Shown: positions 57,485 through 64,000 of the stretch, one piece after another
How the letters are laid out: each line of letters opens with the position of its first letter
Numbering within the stretch: the stretch's first letter is position 1
Assembly (NCBI RefSeq): GCF_016862215.1
Contig: NZ_BOMN01000013.1
Coordinates: 1-64,000, forward strand
Source of the DNA: Winogradskya humida
GTDB taxonomy: Bacteria; Actinomycetota; Actinomycetes; Mycobacteriales; Micromonosporaceae
Length of the DNA stretch: 64,000 bases
Reading direction: 5' to 3'
The notes under the pieces: model-generated
Seen by the model: the letters and a program-made list of their open reading frames with translations, nothing else
The model's database searches: none
Told to the model about the DNA's origin: nothing
Program-made: the position numbers and the translations under genes

Positions 57485-57871
57485 ATGCCTCCCGATCTCG
57501 ATATGGCCTTCGCCGCCCTCGGTGACCCCGTGCGCCGGGCCCTGGTGACCAGGCTCGCGCACGGGGACGCGACGGTGGGGGAGCTCGCCGGGCCGTTCGA
57601 CCTGACCCCGCAGGCGATCTCCCACCACGTCGGCGTCCTACGGCGGTGCGGCCTCGTCGAGCAGCGCCGGGAGGGGACCCGCCGCCCCTGCCGGCTCCGT
57701 GCCGATCAGCTCGCCCTGATCGGCACGTGGGTCGACGACCAGCGCCGCGCCTGGGACGACCGCCTCGACGCCCTCGGCAAGCACCTCACCGAGCCCGGCG
57801 CCGGCTTCCCCCTGGAGGTCGAGCCCGGCGCCGGCTTCCCCCTGGGGGCCGAGCCCGAGGAGGCGCCGTGA
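57485..57871 (+). CDS. ArsR-type helix-turn-helix regulator
   Basis: A 128-residue winged-helix repressor. FAALGDPVRRALVTRLAHGD and the recognition helix LTPQAISHHVGVLRRCGLVE are typical of the ArsR subgroup that pairs with SRPBCC (AHSA1) genes; no metal-binding Cys motif is present. The C-terminus ends in a duplicated EPGAGFPLEV/EPGAGFPLGA segment encoded by a 30-nt tandem repeat. It is the first gene of a three-gene operon: its stop overlaps the next start by 4 nt (GTGA), and that gene overlaps the third in the same way. Its promoter region carries nested palindromes. Confidence 0.88.
   Translation: MPPDLDMAFAALGDPVRRALVTRLAHGDATVGELAGPFDLTPQAISHHVGVLRRCGLVEQRREGTRRPCRLRADQLALIGTWVDDQRRAWDDRLDALGKHLTEPGAGFPLEVEPGAGFPLGAEPEEAP
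57790..57849 (+). repeat. 30-nt tandem duplication in the ArsR gene
   Basis: GAGCCCGGCGCCGGCTTCCC followed by CCTGGRGGYC is present twice in tandem with two differences. It keeps the frame and adds ten residues to the C-terminal tail. Confidence 0.75.
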
Positions 57872-58320
57872 ACGGGGCCGCGAAGCTGCGCGGCGACGAA
57901 CTGATCGCCGAGCGGCACTACGCCGTTGACCCCGGACGGGTCTGGGCCGCCTTCACCTCGCCGGTGAGCATCGCGAGCTTCTGGGGCGGCTCGCACGCCA
58001 CGGTTCCCCCGGAATCCGTGACCCTCGACCTGCGCCCCGGTGGTGAGTTCGCGCTCGACACCCGTGCACCGGACGGCGCCACCCGCCGGCTCACGTTCGT
58101 CTACGTGAGCGTCACCGCGCCGCACGAGCTCGTGTTCGACGAGCCCGTCACCGGCCTGCGGACCACCGTCACGGTCCGGAGGTCCGGAGACGGCACCCAT
58201 CTGACGGTGCACCAGCGCCGGCTTCCCCCCGAGCTCCGCACGGCCCGGGCGGCCACCGGACTCGGCTCGATCCTCGACTCCCTCGGCACCTACCTTCAGC
58301 TCGACAGGAGCACATCATGA
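57868..58320 (+). CDS. SRPBCC domain protein (AHSA1-like)
   Basis: A 150-residue cytoplasmic START/Bet v1-fold protein of the AHSA1 type. The opening AERHYAVDPGRVWAAFTSPV and the central SIASFWGG segment match this family, whose members bind hydrophobic ligands or act in stress responses. The GTG start at 57868 overlaps the ArsR stop (GTGA), with GAGGAGG as ribosome binding site. ArsR-SRPBCC pairs are very common in actinobacteria and are thought to form simple ligand-sensing units; the ligand is unknown. The following SnoaL-like gene overlaps it by 4 nt. Confidence 0.85.
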   Translation: MNGAAKLRGDELIAERHYAVDPGRVWAAFTSPVSIASFWGGSHATVPPESVTLDLRPGGEFALDTRAPDGATRRLTFVYVSVTAPHELVFDEPVTGLRTTVTVRRSGDGTHLTVHQRRLPPELRTARAATGLGSILDSLGTYLQLDRSTS

Positions 58321-58673
58321 CCGCACCGACACAGCGCGACCTCGTCGACCAGTACTTCGCCGGATTCCGGACGAGCGACCACCCGAGCATCCTCGCGACG
58401 CTCACCGACGACGTCGAATGGGTCATCCACGGCCATCGGACGACGCGCGGTAAGGCGGACTTCGACGGCGAGATCGAGAACCCGGCCTTCACCGGCAGCC
58501 CCGAGCTCGACGTCCAGCGTGTCTACGAGGACGGTCCCGTCGTCGTCACCACGGGCGAGGGCCGGGGTGCCACCGTCGAGCACGGCCCGTTCCGGTTCGG
58601 CTTCAACGACCTCTTCACGTTCCGCGACGGCCTCATCGCCCGGGTCGACTCCTATGTGGTCCCGCTCGCCTGA
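58317..58673 (+). CDS. SnoaL/NTF2-like protein
   Basis: A 118-residue protein of the cone-shaped NTF2-like fold. The N-terminal helix DLVDQYFAGFRTSDHPSILA and the strand TLTDDVEWVIHG are typical of the SnoaL-like group, and ARVDSYVVPLA closes the barrel. Members of this fold are ketosteroid isomerases, polyketide cyclases or ligand-binding proteins; catalytic residues cannot be assigned here. It is the third gene of the ArsR-SRPBCC operon (ATGA overlap) and converges on a MarR gene 8 bp away. Confidence 0.85.
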   Translation: MTAPTQRDLVDQYFAGFRTSDHPSILATLTDDVEWVIHGHRTTRGKADFDGEIENPAFTGSPELDVQRVYEDGPVVVTTGEGRGATVEHGPFRFGFNDLFTFRDGLIARVDSYVVPLA

Positions 58674-58681
58674 GACCACCG

Positions 58682-59146
58682 TCAGGGCTGCAGCTTCGCG
58701 AGCCCTTCCTTCACCTTGCCGGCGATGGTGGTGATGGTCTGCAGCTCTGCCGCGGTGAGATGGTCGAAGAACGCGGCGCGGACGTCGGCGACGTGCCTCG
58801 GGGCGGCGGCGGTGATGAGGTCGGTGCCGCGGCGGGAGATGGTGACGTCCGCGCCACGCTGGTCGGCGAGCGAGCGTTCGCGGATCACCAGGCCACGGTT
58901 CTCCATCCGCCCGAGGTGCTGGGAGAGGCGGCTCTTCTCCCAGCGCAGCAGCTCGCCGAGCCTGAAGGAGCGGAGCCGGCCCCCGGGTGCCTCGGACAGA
59001 TGGGCCAGGACCTCGTAATCGGCTTTGGAGAGCCCGTCGCGGTTACGTATCTGCCGGTCGAGGAACTCTGCCAGGTCGTCCTGCATCGTCATCAGGGCAC
59101 GCCAGGCTTGCTGTTCCCCTTCGTCCAGCCACGGCACCTCTGTCAT
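58682..59146 (-). CDS. MarR family transcriptional regulator
   Basis: A 154-residue winged-helix regulator. MTEVPWLDEGEQQAWRALMT is the characteristic start of a large actinobacterial MarR subgroup; DYEVLAHLSEAPGGRLRSFR, LRWEKSRLSQHLGRMENRGL and the wing DQRGADVTISRRG follow. The ATG at 59144-59146 is chosen because of that N-terminus; a GTG three codons upstream is possible. It is divergent from the nitroreductase gene, and two near-identical palindromic operators lie between the start codons. It therefore probably represses both genes. Confidence 0.9.
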   Translation of the reverse strand: MTEVPWLDEGEQQAWRALMTMQDDLAEFLDRQIRNRDGLSKADYEVLAHLSEAPGGRLRSFRLGELLRWEKSRLSQHLGRMENRGLVIRERSLADQRGADVTISRRGTDLITAAAPRHVADVRAAFFDHLTAAELQTITTIAGKVKEGLAKLQP

Positions 59147-59162
59147 GGGCGTCACTCTACCG

Positions 59163-59215
59163 TTGGTTGACGTGTGAACCAGTTGCGATCTACCTTTGGT
59201 TCACACGTTAACCAA
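59163..59215. promoter_or_regulatory. Two MarR operators between the divergent genes
   Basis: TTGGTTGACGTGTGAACCAG (59163-59182) and TTGGTTCACACGTTAACCAA (59196-59215) share the form TTGGTT-N8-AACCA. Their centres are 33 bp apart, about three helical turns, so bound dimers would lie on the same face of the DNA. They cover the likely promoters of both the MarR gene and the nitroreductase gene. Confidence 0.8.
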
Positions 59216-59237
59216 GTGCTGTGGTGAGGAACCGGAC

Positions 59238-59840
59238 ATGGATCGCTCGCTCGAATCTCTGGACGCGAAGTCCAAGGACCTGCTGTTCACCGAGGCGCGG
59301 ACCGCGAACACCTTCGCGGACACGCCGGTGACCGACGCGGAGCTGTCGGACATCTGGGAGCTGGCGAAGTGGGCGCCGACATCGGCCAACTCCCAGCCCC
59401 TGCGCGTGCTCTACGTCCGGCAGGGCGAGGGCCGTGACCGGTTGCTCAAGCACATGAGCGAAGGCAACCGTGCCAAGACGGCGGCTGCGCCCGCGGTGGC
59501 TGTTCTCGCCATGGACACCCGGTTCCACGAGCACATCCCCACGGTCCTGCCGTTCCGGCCGGAGCTGAAGGACGTCTTCGCCGCGGACGACGCGAAGCGC
59601 ACCGGGACAGCCACCTTCAATGCCACCCTCCAGGCCGGCTACTTCATCCTCGCCGTCCGCGCCCACGGCCTGGCGGCCGGCCCGATGGCGGGTTTCGACG
59701 CGGCGGGCATCGACGCCGAGTTCTTCCCCGACGGGCGCCACCGATCGATCCTGGTCGTCAACATCGGCCACCCCGGGGAGAATCCCTGGTTCGGCAGGCT
59801 CCCACGCCTGGAGCACGACGACGTGGTGCAGTGGGTCTGA
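59238..59840 (+). CDS. Nitroreductase-fold malonic-semialdehyde reductase-like protein (RutE/HadB type)
   Basis: A 200-residue FMN-dependent oxidoreductase. LLFTEARTANTFADTPVTDA and ELAKWAPTSANSQPLRVLYV match the RutE/HadB group, which reduces malonic semialdehyde in pyrimidine breakdown or acts on related aldehydes and quinones. FMN-contacting residues (ART, PTSANSQP) and the C-terminal GHPGENPWFGRLPR are visible. The ATG at 59238, with GAGGA 7-8 nt upstream, is preferred to an upstream in-frame ATG at 59196 that lies inside the operator. No other rut genes are nearby, so a detoxification role under the MarR regulator is as likely as uracil breakdown. Confidence 0.88.
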   Translation: MDRSLESLDAKSKDLLFTEARTANTFADTPVTDAELSDIWELAKWAPTSANSQPLRVLYVRQGEGRDRLLKHMSEGNRAKTAAAPAVAVLAMDTRFHEHIPTVLPFRPELKDVFAADDAKRTGTATFNATLQAGYFILAVRAHGLAAGPMAGFDAAGIDAEFFPDGRHRSILVVNIGHPGENPWFGRLPRLEHDDVVQWV

Positions 59841-59891
59841 GCGGCTGTCCTACGACACCAGCGACACGCCCTGACCCGTCGTGGCCGTCCT

Positions 59892-60596
59892 CTACTGCGG
59901 AATATCCCAGGCTGACGCCTTGAGCGTGACCGTCCCGTCCTGCGCCGTCGCGGTCACGGCGAGGATGACCATCTTCCAGGTGATCCCGCTGGTCTGGGCG
60001 GCGTTCGGCGACGTCTTGACGCAGTAGACCGAGCCGCGGCGGATCGGCTCGTTCGCTTTGCCCAACGGGCTCGTGCGAATTTGTTCCGCGCATTCGATCG
60101 GGGTCACGGCCTCGGAGGGGACGGCGCTCGCGGTCACGTCGCTCTGGAGGCTGAACTGGGCGGTGGTGCCGCCGCCACACGGATTTTCGTAACTCAGTTC
60201 AGCGACATTCGATTCCGTCTGCACCCGGGGCTCGTCGAGATCGATGTAGACGGAACTGGTGCAGCTGGGCGGAATGCGCAGCGTCTGGCTGGTGTACCGG
60301 GTCTTGTACTGGGTCTGGGCGTTGAGGCTCGGCACTGTCGCTGCCGGTTCCCCGGCGGGATCCTCCGTGGCGGCGGCTGTGGGTGGATCGGCGGTCGTGG
60401 CGGCGACGGTCGGGTCGGCGACCACCTGCGGGGGTGCCTCGGCCGCCCGAGCGGAGGCGAGGGCGTTGACCTGGGTGAGGGCATCGTCAGCCTTTCCCAG
60501 TGCGCGCCAGGAGAAGAAAGCGGTGAACGCGAAAAGGATCACAGCGATCACGGAAATGATCGACATGGTTCTGCGGACGGTAATCTTTGGACTCAC
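59892..60596 (-). CDS. Hypothetical single-pass membrane protein, 234 aa
   Basis: No family was recognised. From the GTG at 60594-60596, with AAGGTG about 7 nt upstream, the protein has a short basic N-terminus (SPKITVRRT), one membrane helix (MSIISVIAVILFAFTAFFSW), an Ala/Thr/Pro-rich linker and an outer C-terminal domain of about 140 residues with four Cys (IPPSCTSSVYIDLDEP, YENPCGGG, PIECAEQ, SVYCVKTS). An internal ATG at 60566 would remove the basic start. It is divergent from another single-helix protein 24 bp away; the two share the same layout and may work together. Confidence 0.65.
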   Translation of the reverse strand: MSPKITVRRTMSIISVIAVILFAFTAFFSWRALGKADDALTQVNALASARAAEAPPQVVADPTVAATTADPPTAAATEDPAGEPAATVPSLNAQTQYKTRYTSQTLRIPPSCTSSVYIDLDEPRVQTESNVAELSYENPCGGGTTAQFSLQSDVTASAVPSEAVTPIECAEQIRTSPLGKANEPIRRGSVYCVKTSPNAAQTSGITWKMVILAVTATAQDGTVTLKASAWDIPQ

Positions 60597-60620
60597 CGGC
60601 CGCACCTTAGTACGGCGGAA

Positions 60621-61316
60621 TTGGCCCGTAAGGTCCCCAAGTCGCGTGGCTGGCGCGGCTGGGACACGGGAGTCCGGGCGACCGTGCTGGGCACCGTCGC
60701 GGGCATCCTCAGCCTTCTCGTGGCATTCGTGGCCTGGCAGTGGCCGAAGTCCCCGCCGGGCCCCGGCGCCACCGACGCCGGGGCCGCTCCTTCCGCGGCT
60801 CACGAGACGGCCGCCGGACCGGGGCCGTCCAGCGCTCCACAAAGCCCGAGCGGGCCGGCGCCGGCCGCGAGTGCGGAATACCTGAACGGCTTCGCCGCGG
60901 AATCCGGCGGCGCATTCCTCGTCGCGGTTCCGCGGCCGGTGCGCGGTAAGGACGGCTGGACCGATCGGCCCATCGCGATCAGCTGCCCGTCGAACCAGAC
61001 CGGCGACCAGGAGCACAGCGTCACCTACCTGCTGAAGGGCCGATACGTAGAGTTCCGCGCCGACGTCCGGCCGTACTATCCGCCGGACGCCGATGAACGG
61101 TCGGCCACTTACGTGACCGCTCTCACCGGGACCCGGCAGCGGGATGGCGAGGTGGTGACCGCCGAGGCCGGCGCGCAGCAGCGGGCCACCGCGGCGCAGT
61201 CCCAGCAGTTGACCGCGACCGTCGATGACGCCGAGAAGCTCACGCTCCGGGTGCAGTGCGGCGACCCCAACGGCACTGTCGTTCTCACTGGCGCTGTGCT
61301 CATCCCTGCCGACTGA
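60621..61316 (+). CDS. Hypothetical single-pass membrane protein, about 231 aa
   Basis: I do not recognise the family. The protein has a basic start (ARKVPKSRGWRGWDTG), one membrane helix (VLGTVAGILSLLVAFVAWQW), a Pro/Ala/Ser-rich linker and an outer domain (FLVAVPRPVRGKDGWTDRP, SCPSNQTGDQEHSVTYLLKG) with two Cys. The TTG at 60621 is a tentative start, since TAGTAC at 60608-60613 lies 7 nt before it and a longer open frame upstream is antisense to the neighbouring gene. A GTG near 60681 is an alternative. The layout mirrors the divergent gene at 59892-60596. Confidence 0.55.
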   Translation: MARKVPKSRGWRGWDTGVRATVLGTVAGILSLLVAFVAWQWPKSPPGPGATDAGAAPSAAHETAAGPGPSSAPQSPSGPAPAASAEYLNGFAAESGGAFLVAVPRPVRGKDGWTDRPIAISCPSNQTGDQEHSVTYLLKGRYVEFRADVRPYYPPDADERSATYVTALTGTRQRDGEVVTAEAGAQQRATAAQSQQLTATVDDAEKLTLRVQCGDPNGTVVLTGAVLIPAD

Positions 61317-61372
61317 GGCCGTCGCGAAGGCTGGGCGCAGGGGTGGGGCGGGGGCGAACTACGATTCCGTGC

Positions 61373-61843
61373 ATGGACGACCTGGCGCCCCGGCTCGCTG
61401 CGCTGACGTTCACCGGGCTCAGCCAGGAGCAGGTGACGGCCCTGATCATCGACACGGTCGGTGAGTGGGGTGAGGCGCACGGGTGGCGGGTGTACCGGCG
61501 GGCGGCGAGTGTGGTGACGTTGCCGCCGCCGATGGAGCGGCAGCATTCGGTGCTCGATGTCGCGCTGGCCAGGGAGGACGGGCCGCCGATCGTGGTCGAG
61601 GTGGACCACACGCATCGGCAGCGGACCGTCGACAAGTTGCTCGCCGAGGCGGAGGAGGGGCGGCTGCCGTTCTGGATCCGGTGGGGGACGGGGCGGTTCG
61701 TCGAGCCACCGCCGCCGATTCATTTGATCACGCTGCCGGTGACCCGGCAGCAGGGCCGCTACACCCGCAGTCTGCTCGCGGCGCCCGAGCATTCCGCCGC
61801 GCCCGCGACCGGCGAGGCCGCTGAGCTACCGATGCCGGAATAA
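61373..61843 (+). CDS. Hypothetical protein, 156 aa, possible nuclease-like fold
   Basis: No named family recognised. The N-terminal half (LSQEQVTALIIDTVGEWGEA) is helical, and the central part SVLDVALAREDGPPIVVEVD with HTHRQRTVDKL resembles the core of PD-(D/E)xK nuclease-like folds: an Asp, about ten residues, then Glu-x-Asp instead of Glu-x-Lys, followed by a helix. The missing Lys argues against normal catalysis. TACGAT at 61360-61365 ends 7 nt before the ATG, suggesting a leaderless message. It lies between two unrelated genes on the same strand. Confidence 0.6.
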   Translation: MDDLAPRLAALTFTGLSQEQVTALIIDTVGEWGEAHGWRVYRRAASVVTLPPPMERQHSVLDVALAREDGPPIVVEVDHTHRQRTVDKLLAEAEEGRLPFWIRWGTGRFVEPPPPIHLITLPVTRQQGRYTRSLLAAPEHSAAPATGEAAELPMPE

Positions 61844-61865
61844 AGAGACCGTCGTTGAGCCTGGT

Positions 61866-62987
61866 GTGAAGATCATCAGGGCGGCGCTGACCGGAATCCT
61901 CGCGACGAGCCTGCTGGCCGGGCCCGCACAGGCGGACTGGACCCATGACGGCGGCAGTCCGTACGCGAACTTCTACAACCCGTACGAGCAGCCGCCGGGC
62001 TTCACCGGGATGAGCCTCAGCTGGTCCGCGCAGCTGGCGCCCGACAACGAGGTCTGTACCCAGTTCGGCGCGCCGGTCGTGCACGCGGGCCGGATGTTCG
62101 TGCGGACCGGGCACAGCATCGACTCGTACGACGGGGTCAGCGGGACGAAGCTGTGGAGCCGGCGGCTCGGGCACTGGGGGCCGCGAGCCGTGGACCGGGA
62201 ACGTGCCGGGGCGATGGTGGTGGCCGGCGGGATGCTCCTCACGCTCTCCACCACCTGCCGCAAGGCCGGGAGCTCACCGTCGTATCTCACCGCGGTGGAC
62301 GAGCTGACCGGCGCGCGCACATGGCGGGTGCGGCTCCCCGTGTCGACGTTCGAGCTGGTCGCCGATCGGGGGATCGCCCTGGTCAGCGGGTGGGCGGCGA
62401 AGCAGAGTCACGTCACGGCGTACCGGATCAGTGATGGCAGGAAGCTGTGGCGGCGCACCGACGGCTGGACCCGATCGGTGGCCGCCCTCGGAACGATCCT
62501 CGTGACGCGGCGCGACGGGCGGGGCGCCTATGCGATGGCCATGACGACAGGCAAGATCCTGTGGCGTACGGCGAAGAAGTGGTCGGTGCTCGCCGGGAGC
62601 CCGTCCGTGTTCTATCTCCGCGCAGGCGACCAGATCGTGCGCGTGCGGTCGAGCACCGGCAAGGTGTACGCGGGCAGCGGCTTCCCCGTAGGACCGTTCA
62701 CGATCAGCGGGAACCAGCTCTTCGTCTCCCGCAGCGGCAAGGTCGAGGTCCGCGAGGTGACCGGCCAGCTGGTCAAGGTCTACTACGGGTTGCCGGCGGC
62801 CGCGCAGCAGCCCGTCCACGCCCGGGACCAGCTCTACGTCGGCACGACGTTCGTGGACCCGGACACCGGCAACCAGCGGCTCGACGTCCCGGTCGCCGGG
62901 CGGCCCCGGACCCACCCGGTCGTCACCGACGGCCGCATCTACTACGTCGAGGACAACTGGGTGCTGCGCTCCTACCTGGTGGGGTGA
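61866..62987 (+). CDS. Secreted PQQ-like beta-propeller protein
   Basis: An exported protein of 373 aa. The signal peptide (KIIRAALTGILATSLLAG, cleavage after AQA) is followed by repeated beta-propeller blades of the PQQ-enzyme type: SGTKLWSRRLGH, LTGARTWRVRLP, SDGRKLWRRTDG and TTGKILWRTAKK are the tryptophan-docking-like repeats. No PQQ-binding or catalytic residues are evident, so it probably serves as a binding or assembly protein outside the cell. It starts at GTG 61866 with no strong ribosome binding site. Its end overlaps the esterase gene by 16 nt on the other strand. Confidence 0.82.
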   Translation: MKIIRAALTGILATSLLAGPAQADWTHDGGSPYANFYNPYEQPPGFTGMSLSWSAQLAPDNEVCTQFGAPVVHAGRMFVRTGHSIDSYDGVSGTKLWSRRLGHWGPRAVDRERAGAMVVAGGMLLTLSTTCRKAGSSPSYLTAVDELTGARTWRVRLPVSTFELVADRGIALVSGWAAKQSHVTAYRISDGRKLWRRTDGWTRSVAALGTILVTRRDGRGAYAMAMTTGKILWRTAKKWSVLAGSPSVFYLRAGDQIVRVRSSTGKVYAGSGFPVGPFTISGNQLFVSRSGKVEVREVTGQLVKVYYGLPAAAQQPVHARDQLYVGTTFVDPDTGNQRLDVPVAGRPRTHPVVTDGRIYYVEDNWVLRSYLVG

Positions 62988-64000
62988 TGCCCGAACACCG
63001 CGCGCAGGCCGTCGGCGAACGTGTTGCGCCAGTTCACGTAGTCGTGCTCGCCCGGGTATTCCGCGTACGTCACCGGGTAGCCCCTGGCCCGCAGCGCGTC
63101 ACGCATCCGCCGGTTGACCGTGACCTGGTCGGGCACGCCGGGCAGGAAGATCTGCCGCTCCCGGTCGCCGACGTCGAGGTAGAAACGCACGTCGGCGCGG
63201 GGACGGCGGGCCACCTCGCGGGTCAGCCACTCCGGGTCGCCGCCGGCGGGCGCCGGCCACCAGAAGCTGCCCGAATGGCTGATCACCGCGCCGAACACCT
63301 CCGGCGCCCGCAGCGCCAGTGCGGCAGCGGTGAGACCACCGAGCGACATCCCGGCCAGGGCGACATCCTGCGGGTACGGGCTGATGCCGTGAACCCGGCG
63401 TGCCCACGGCATCAGCTCGCGGATCATGAACCGGGTGGTTTTCTCCGACGACGGCGCCAGATCCTCGAGCCGGGTCTCGTCGGTGCCGTCCACGAAGATC
63501 GCCACCAGCGGCGGTATCTCCCCGGCGGCGATCAGGTTGTCGATGGTCACCGGCATCGCCATCATCGTGCGCGCGAGATATCCGTCGAAGACGATCACCG
63601 CGGGCAGACCGGCCCTGAACCCGCCGGGCTGCCCGCCACGACCGGAAGTGCCGGAGGAGGGCCGGTAGATCGCGACCCGGTGGCCGCCGTCCAGCTCGAC
63701 CCGCTCGACCGTCCCCGCCGGAACCCCCGGCCGCGGCAGGCACCAGGTCTGGGGCGCGGCCCGCGGCAGGGTCAGCACCGACACCCAGCCGTCACGGTCG
63801 GTGGGATCGTCGGGGTCGCCGGGGAACAGCAGCCGGTCGGGGTTCAGCGGGTCGACGTGGGTGGGGCCGGAGCCGCTGTCGCCGGGAGGGGGACGATGCT
63901 CGTCGACCGCGATATGCGAGAAGTAGTAGATGGTGCGCATCGTCGCCGGCAACCGGAACGTGCGCTGCCAGATGTCCGTGCCGGGCGCACGCTCCATCGG
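62972..64000 (-). CDS. Esterase of the enterochelin-esterase (Fes) type, 5' end beyond the window
   Basis: An alpha/beta-hydrolase that resembles Fes/IroE and related trilactone or siderophore esterases. An N-terminal domain (QRTFRLPATMRTIYYFSHIA) precedes the esterase-D-like domain, with the nucleophile Ser in AGMSLGGLTAAALALRAP, a catalytic Asp near YLDVGDRE and His in EYPGEHDYVNWRNTF. The frame stays open to the window edge and the first visible residues (PMERAPGTDIW) lie inside the domain, so the gene continues beyond 64000. It could hydrolyse a siderophore or another ester; no siderophore genes are visible. Confidence 0.85.
   Translation of the reverse strand, partial: PMERAPGTDIWQRTFRLPATMRTIYYFSHIAVDEHRPPPGDSGSGPTHVDPLNPDRLLFPGDPDDPTDRDGWVSVLTLPRAAPQTWCLPRPGVPAGTVERVELDGGHRVAIYRPSSGTSGRGGQPGGFRAGLPAVIVFDGYLARTMMAMPVTIDNLIAAGEIPPLVAIFVDGTDETRLEDLAPSSEKTTRFMIRELMPWARRVHGISPYPQDVALAGMSLGGLTAAALALRAPEVFGAVISHSGSFWWPAPAGGDPEWLTREVARRPRADVRFYLDVGDRERQIFLPGVPDQVTVNRRMRDALRARGYPVTYAEYPGEHDYVNWRNTFADGLRAVFGHHPTR

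Noticed and set aside
62972-64000. Siderophore gene cluster suggested by the Fes-type esterase
   Set aside because: No siderophore synthesis or uptake gene is seen in the window; the esterase alone is not evidence for a cluster.

Overview
The window is high-GC, gene-dense actinobacterial DNA. It most resembles Actinoplanes or another member of the Micromonosporaceae. That placement is an inference from the GC-rich third codon positions, the frequent GTG starts, many promoters whose -10 hexamer sits 6-8 nt before the start codon (leaderless mRNAs), an NhaA-DsbA fusion, a Mycobacterium-type Fe/Mn superoxide dismutase and the abundance of TetR/LacI/ROK/MarR regulators. No rRNA, tRNA, CRISPR array, insertion sequence or phage gene was recognised.

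Layout. 0-5 kb holds small regulator/enzyme pairs: TetR with a divergent SDR, a winged-helix regulator with a metallo-beta-lactamase-fold hydrolase, and a LacI regulator. 5-12 kb is a leftward run: quinate/shikimate dehydrogenase and 3-dehydroshikimate dehydratase (shikimate to protocatechuate), then a STAS protein, a CHASE-GGDEF protein and an arginase-fold hydrolase. A divergent TetR gene lies across a striking operator array. 12-25 kb carries NhaA-DsbA, a second LacI, a HAD phosphatase, a 1465-residue HEAT-repeat protein, a ROK regulator with a repeat insertion, a DUF1479 oxygenase, a zinc alcohol dehydrogenase and a Cys-rich protein. 25.7-36.1 kb is one gene for a 3459-residue LPKTG-anchored surface protein with eleven ~252-residue repeats.

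36-46 kb holds a MarR gene beside an oxidoreductase remnant, an SGNH hydrolase, a four-gene ECF metal transporter, an E/P-rich membrane protein ending in a helix-hairpin-helix domain, a GGDEF-EAL protein and a low-complexity membrane protein. 46-55 kb has a TetR, a flavin monooxygenase, a GH3 glycosidase/MFS permease operon divergent from a double (fused) ROK regulator, and superoxide dismutase. 55-64 kb has a Ros/MucR-type zinc-finger protein, a secreted lamin-tail protein, an ArsR-SRPBCC-SnoaL operon, a MarR/nitroreductase divergent pair, small membrane or secreted proteins and an esterase cut by the window end.

How parts work together. Matching TTGC-N9-GCAA elements lie before the ECF transporter operon (40343-40359) and between superoxide dismutase and the zinc-finger gene (55321-55337). 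They fit the Nur (nickel-responsive Fur-family) box known from Streptomyces. This suggests that the transporter carries nickel and that the dismutase is repressed when nickel is plentiful. Several regulators carry unusually clear operators: a double operator at 2549-2604, perfect 28-bp palindromes at 4113-4140 and 11008-11035, and paired MarR sites at 59163-59215.
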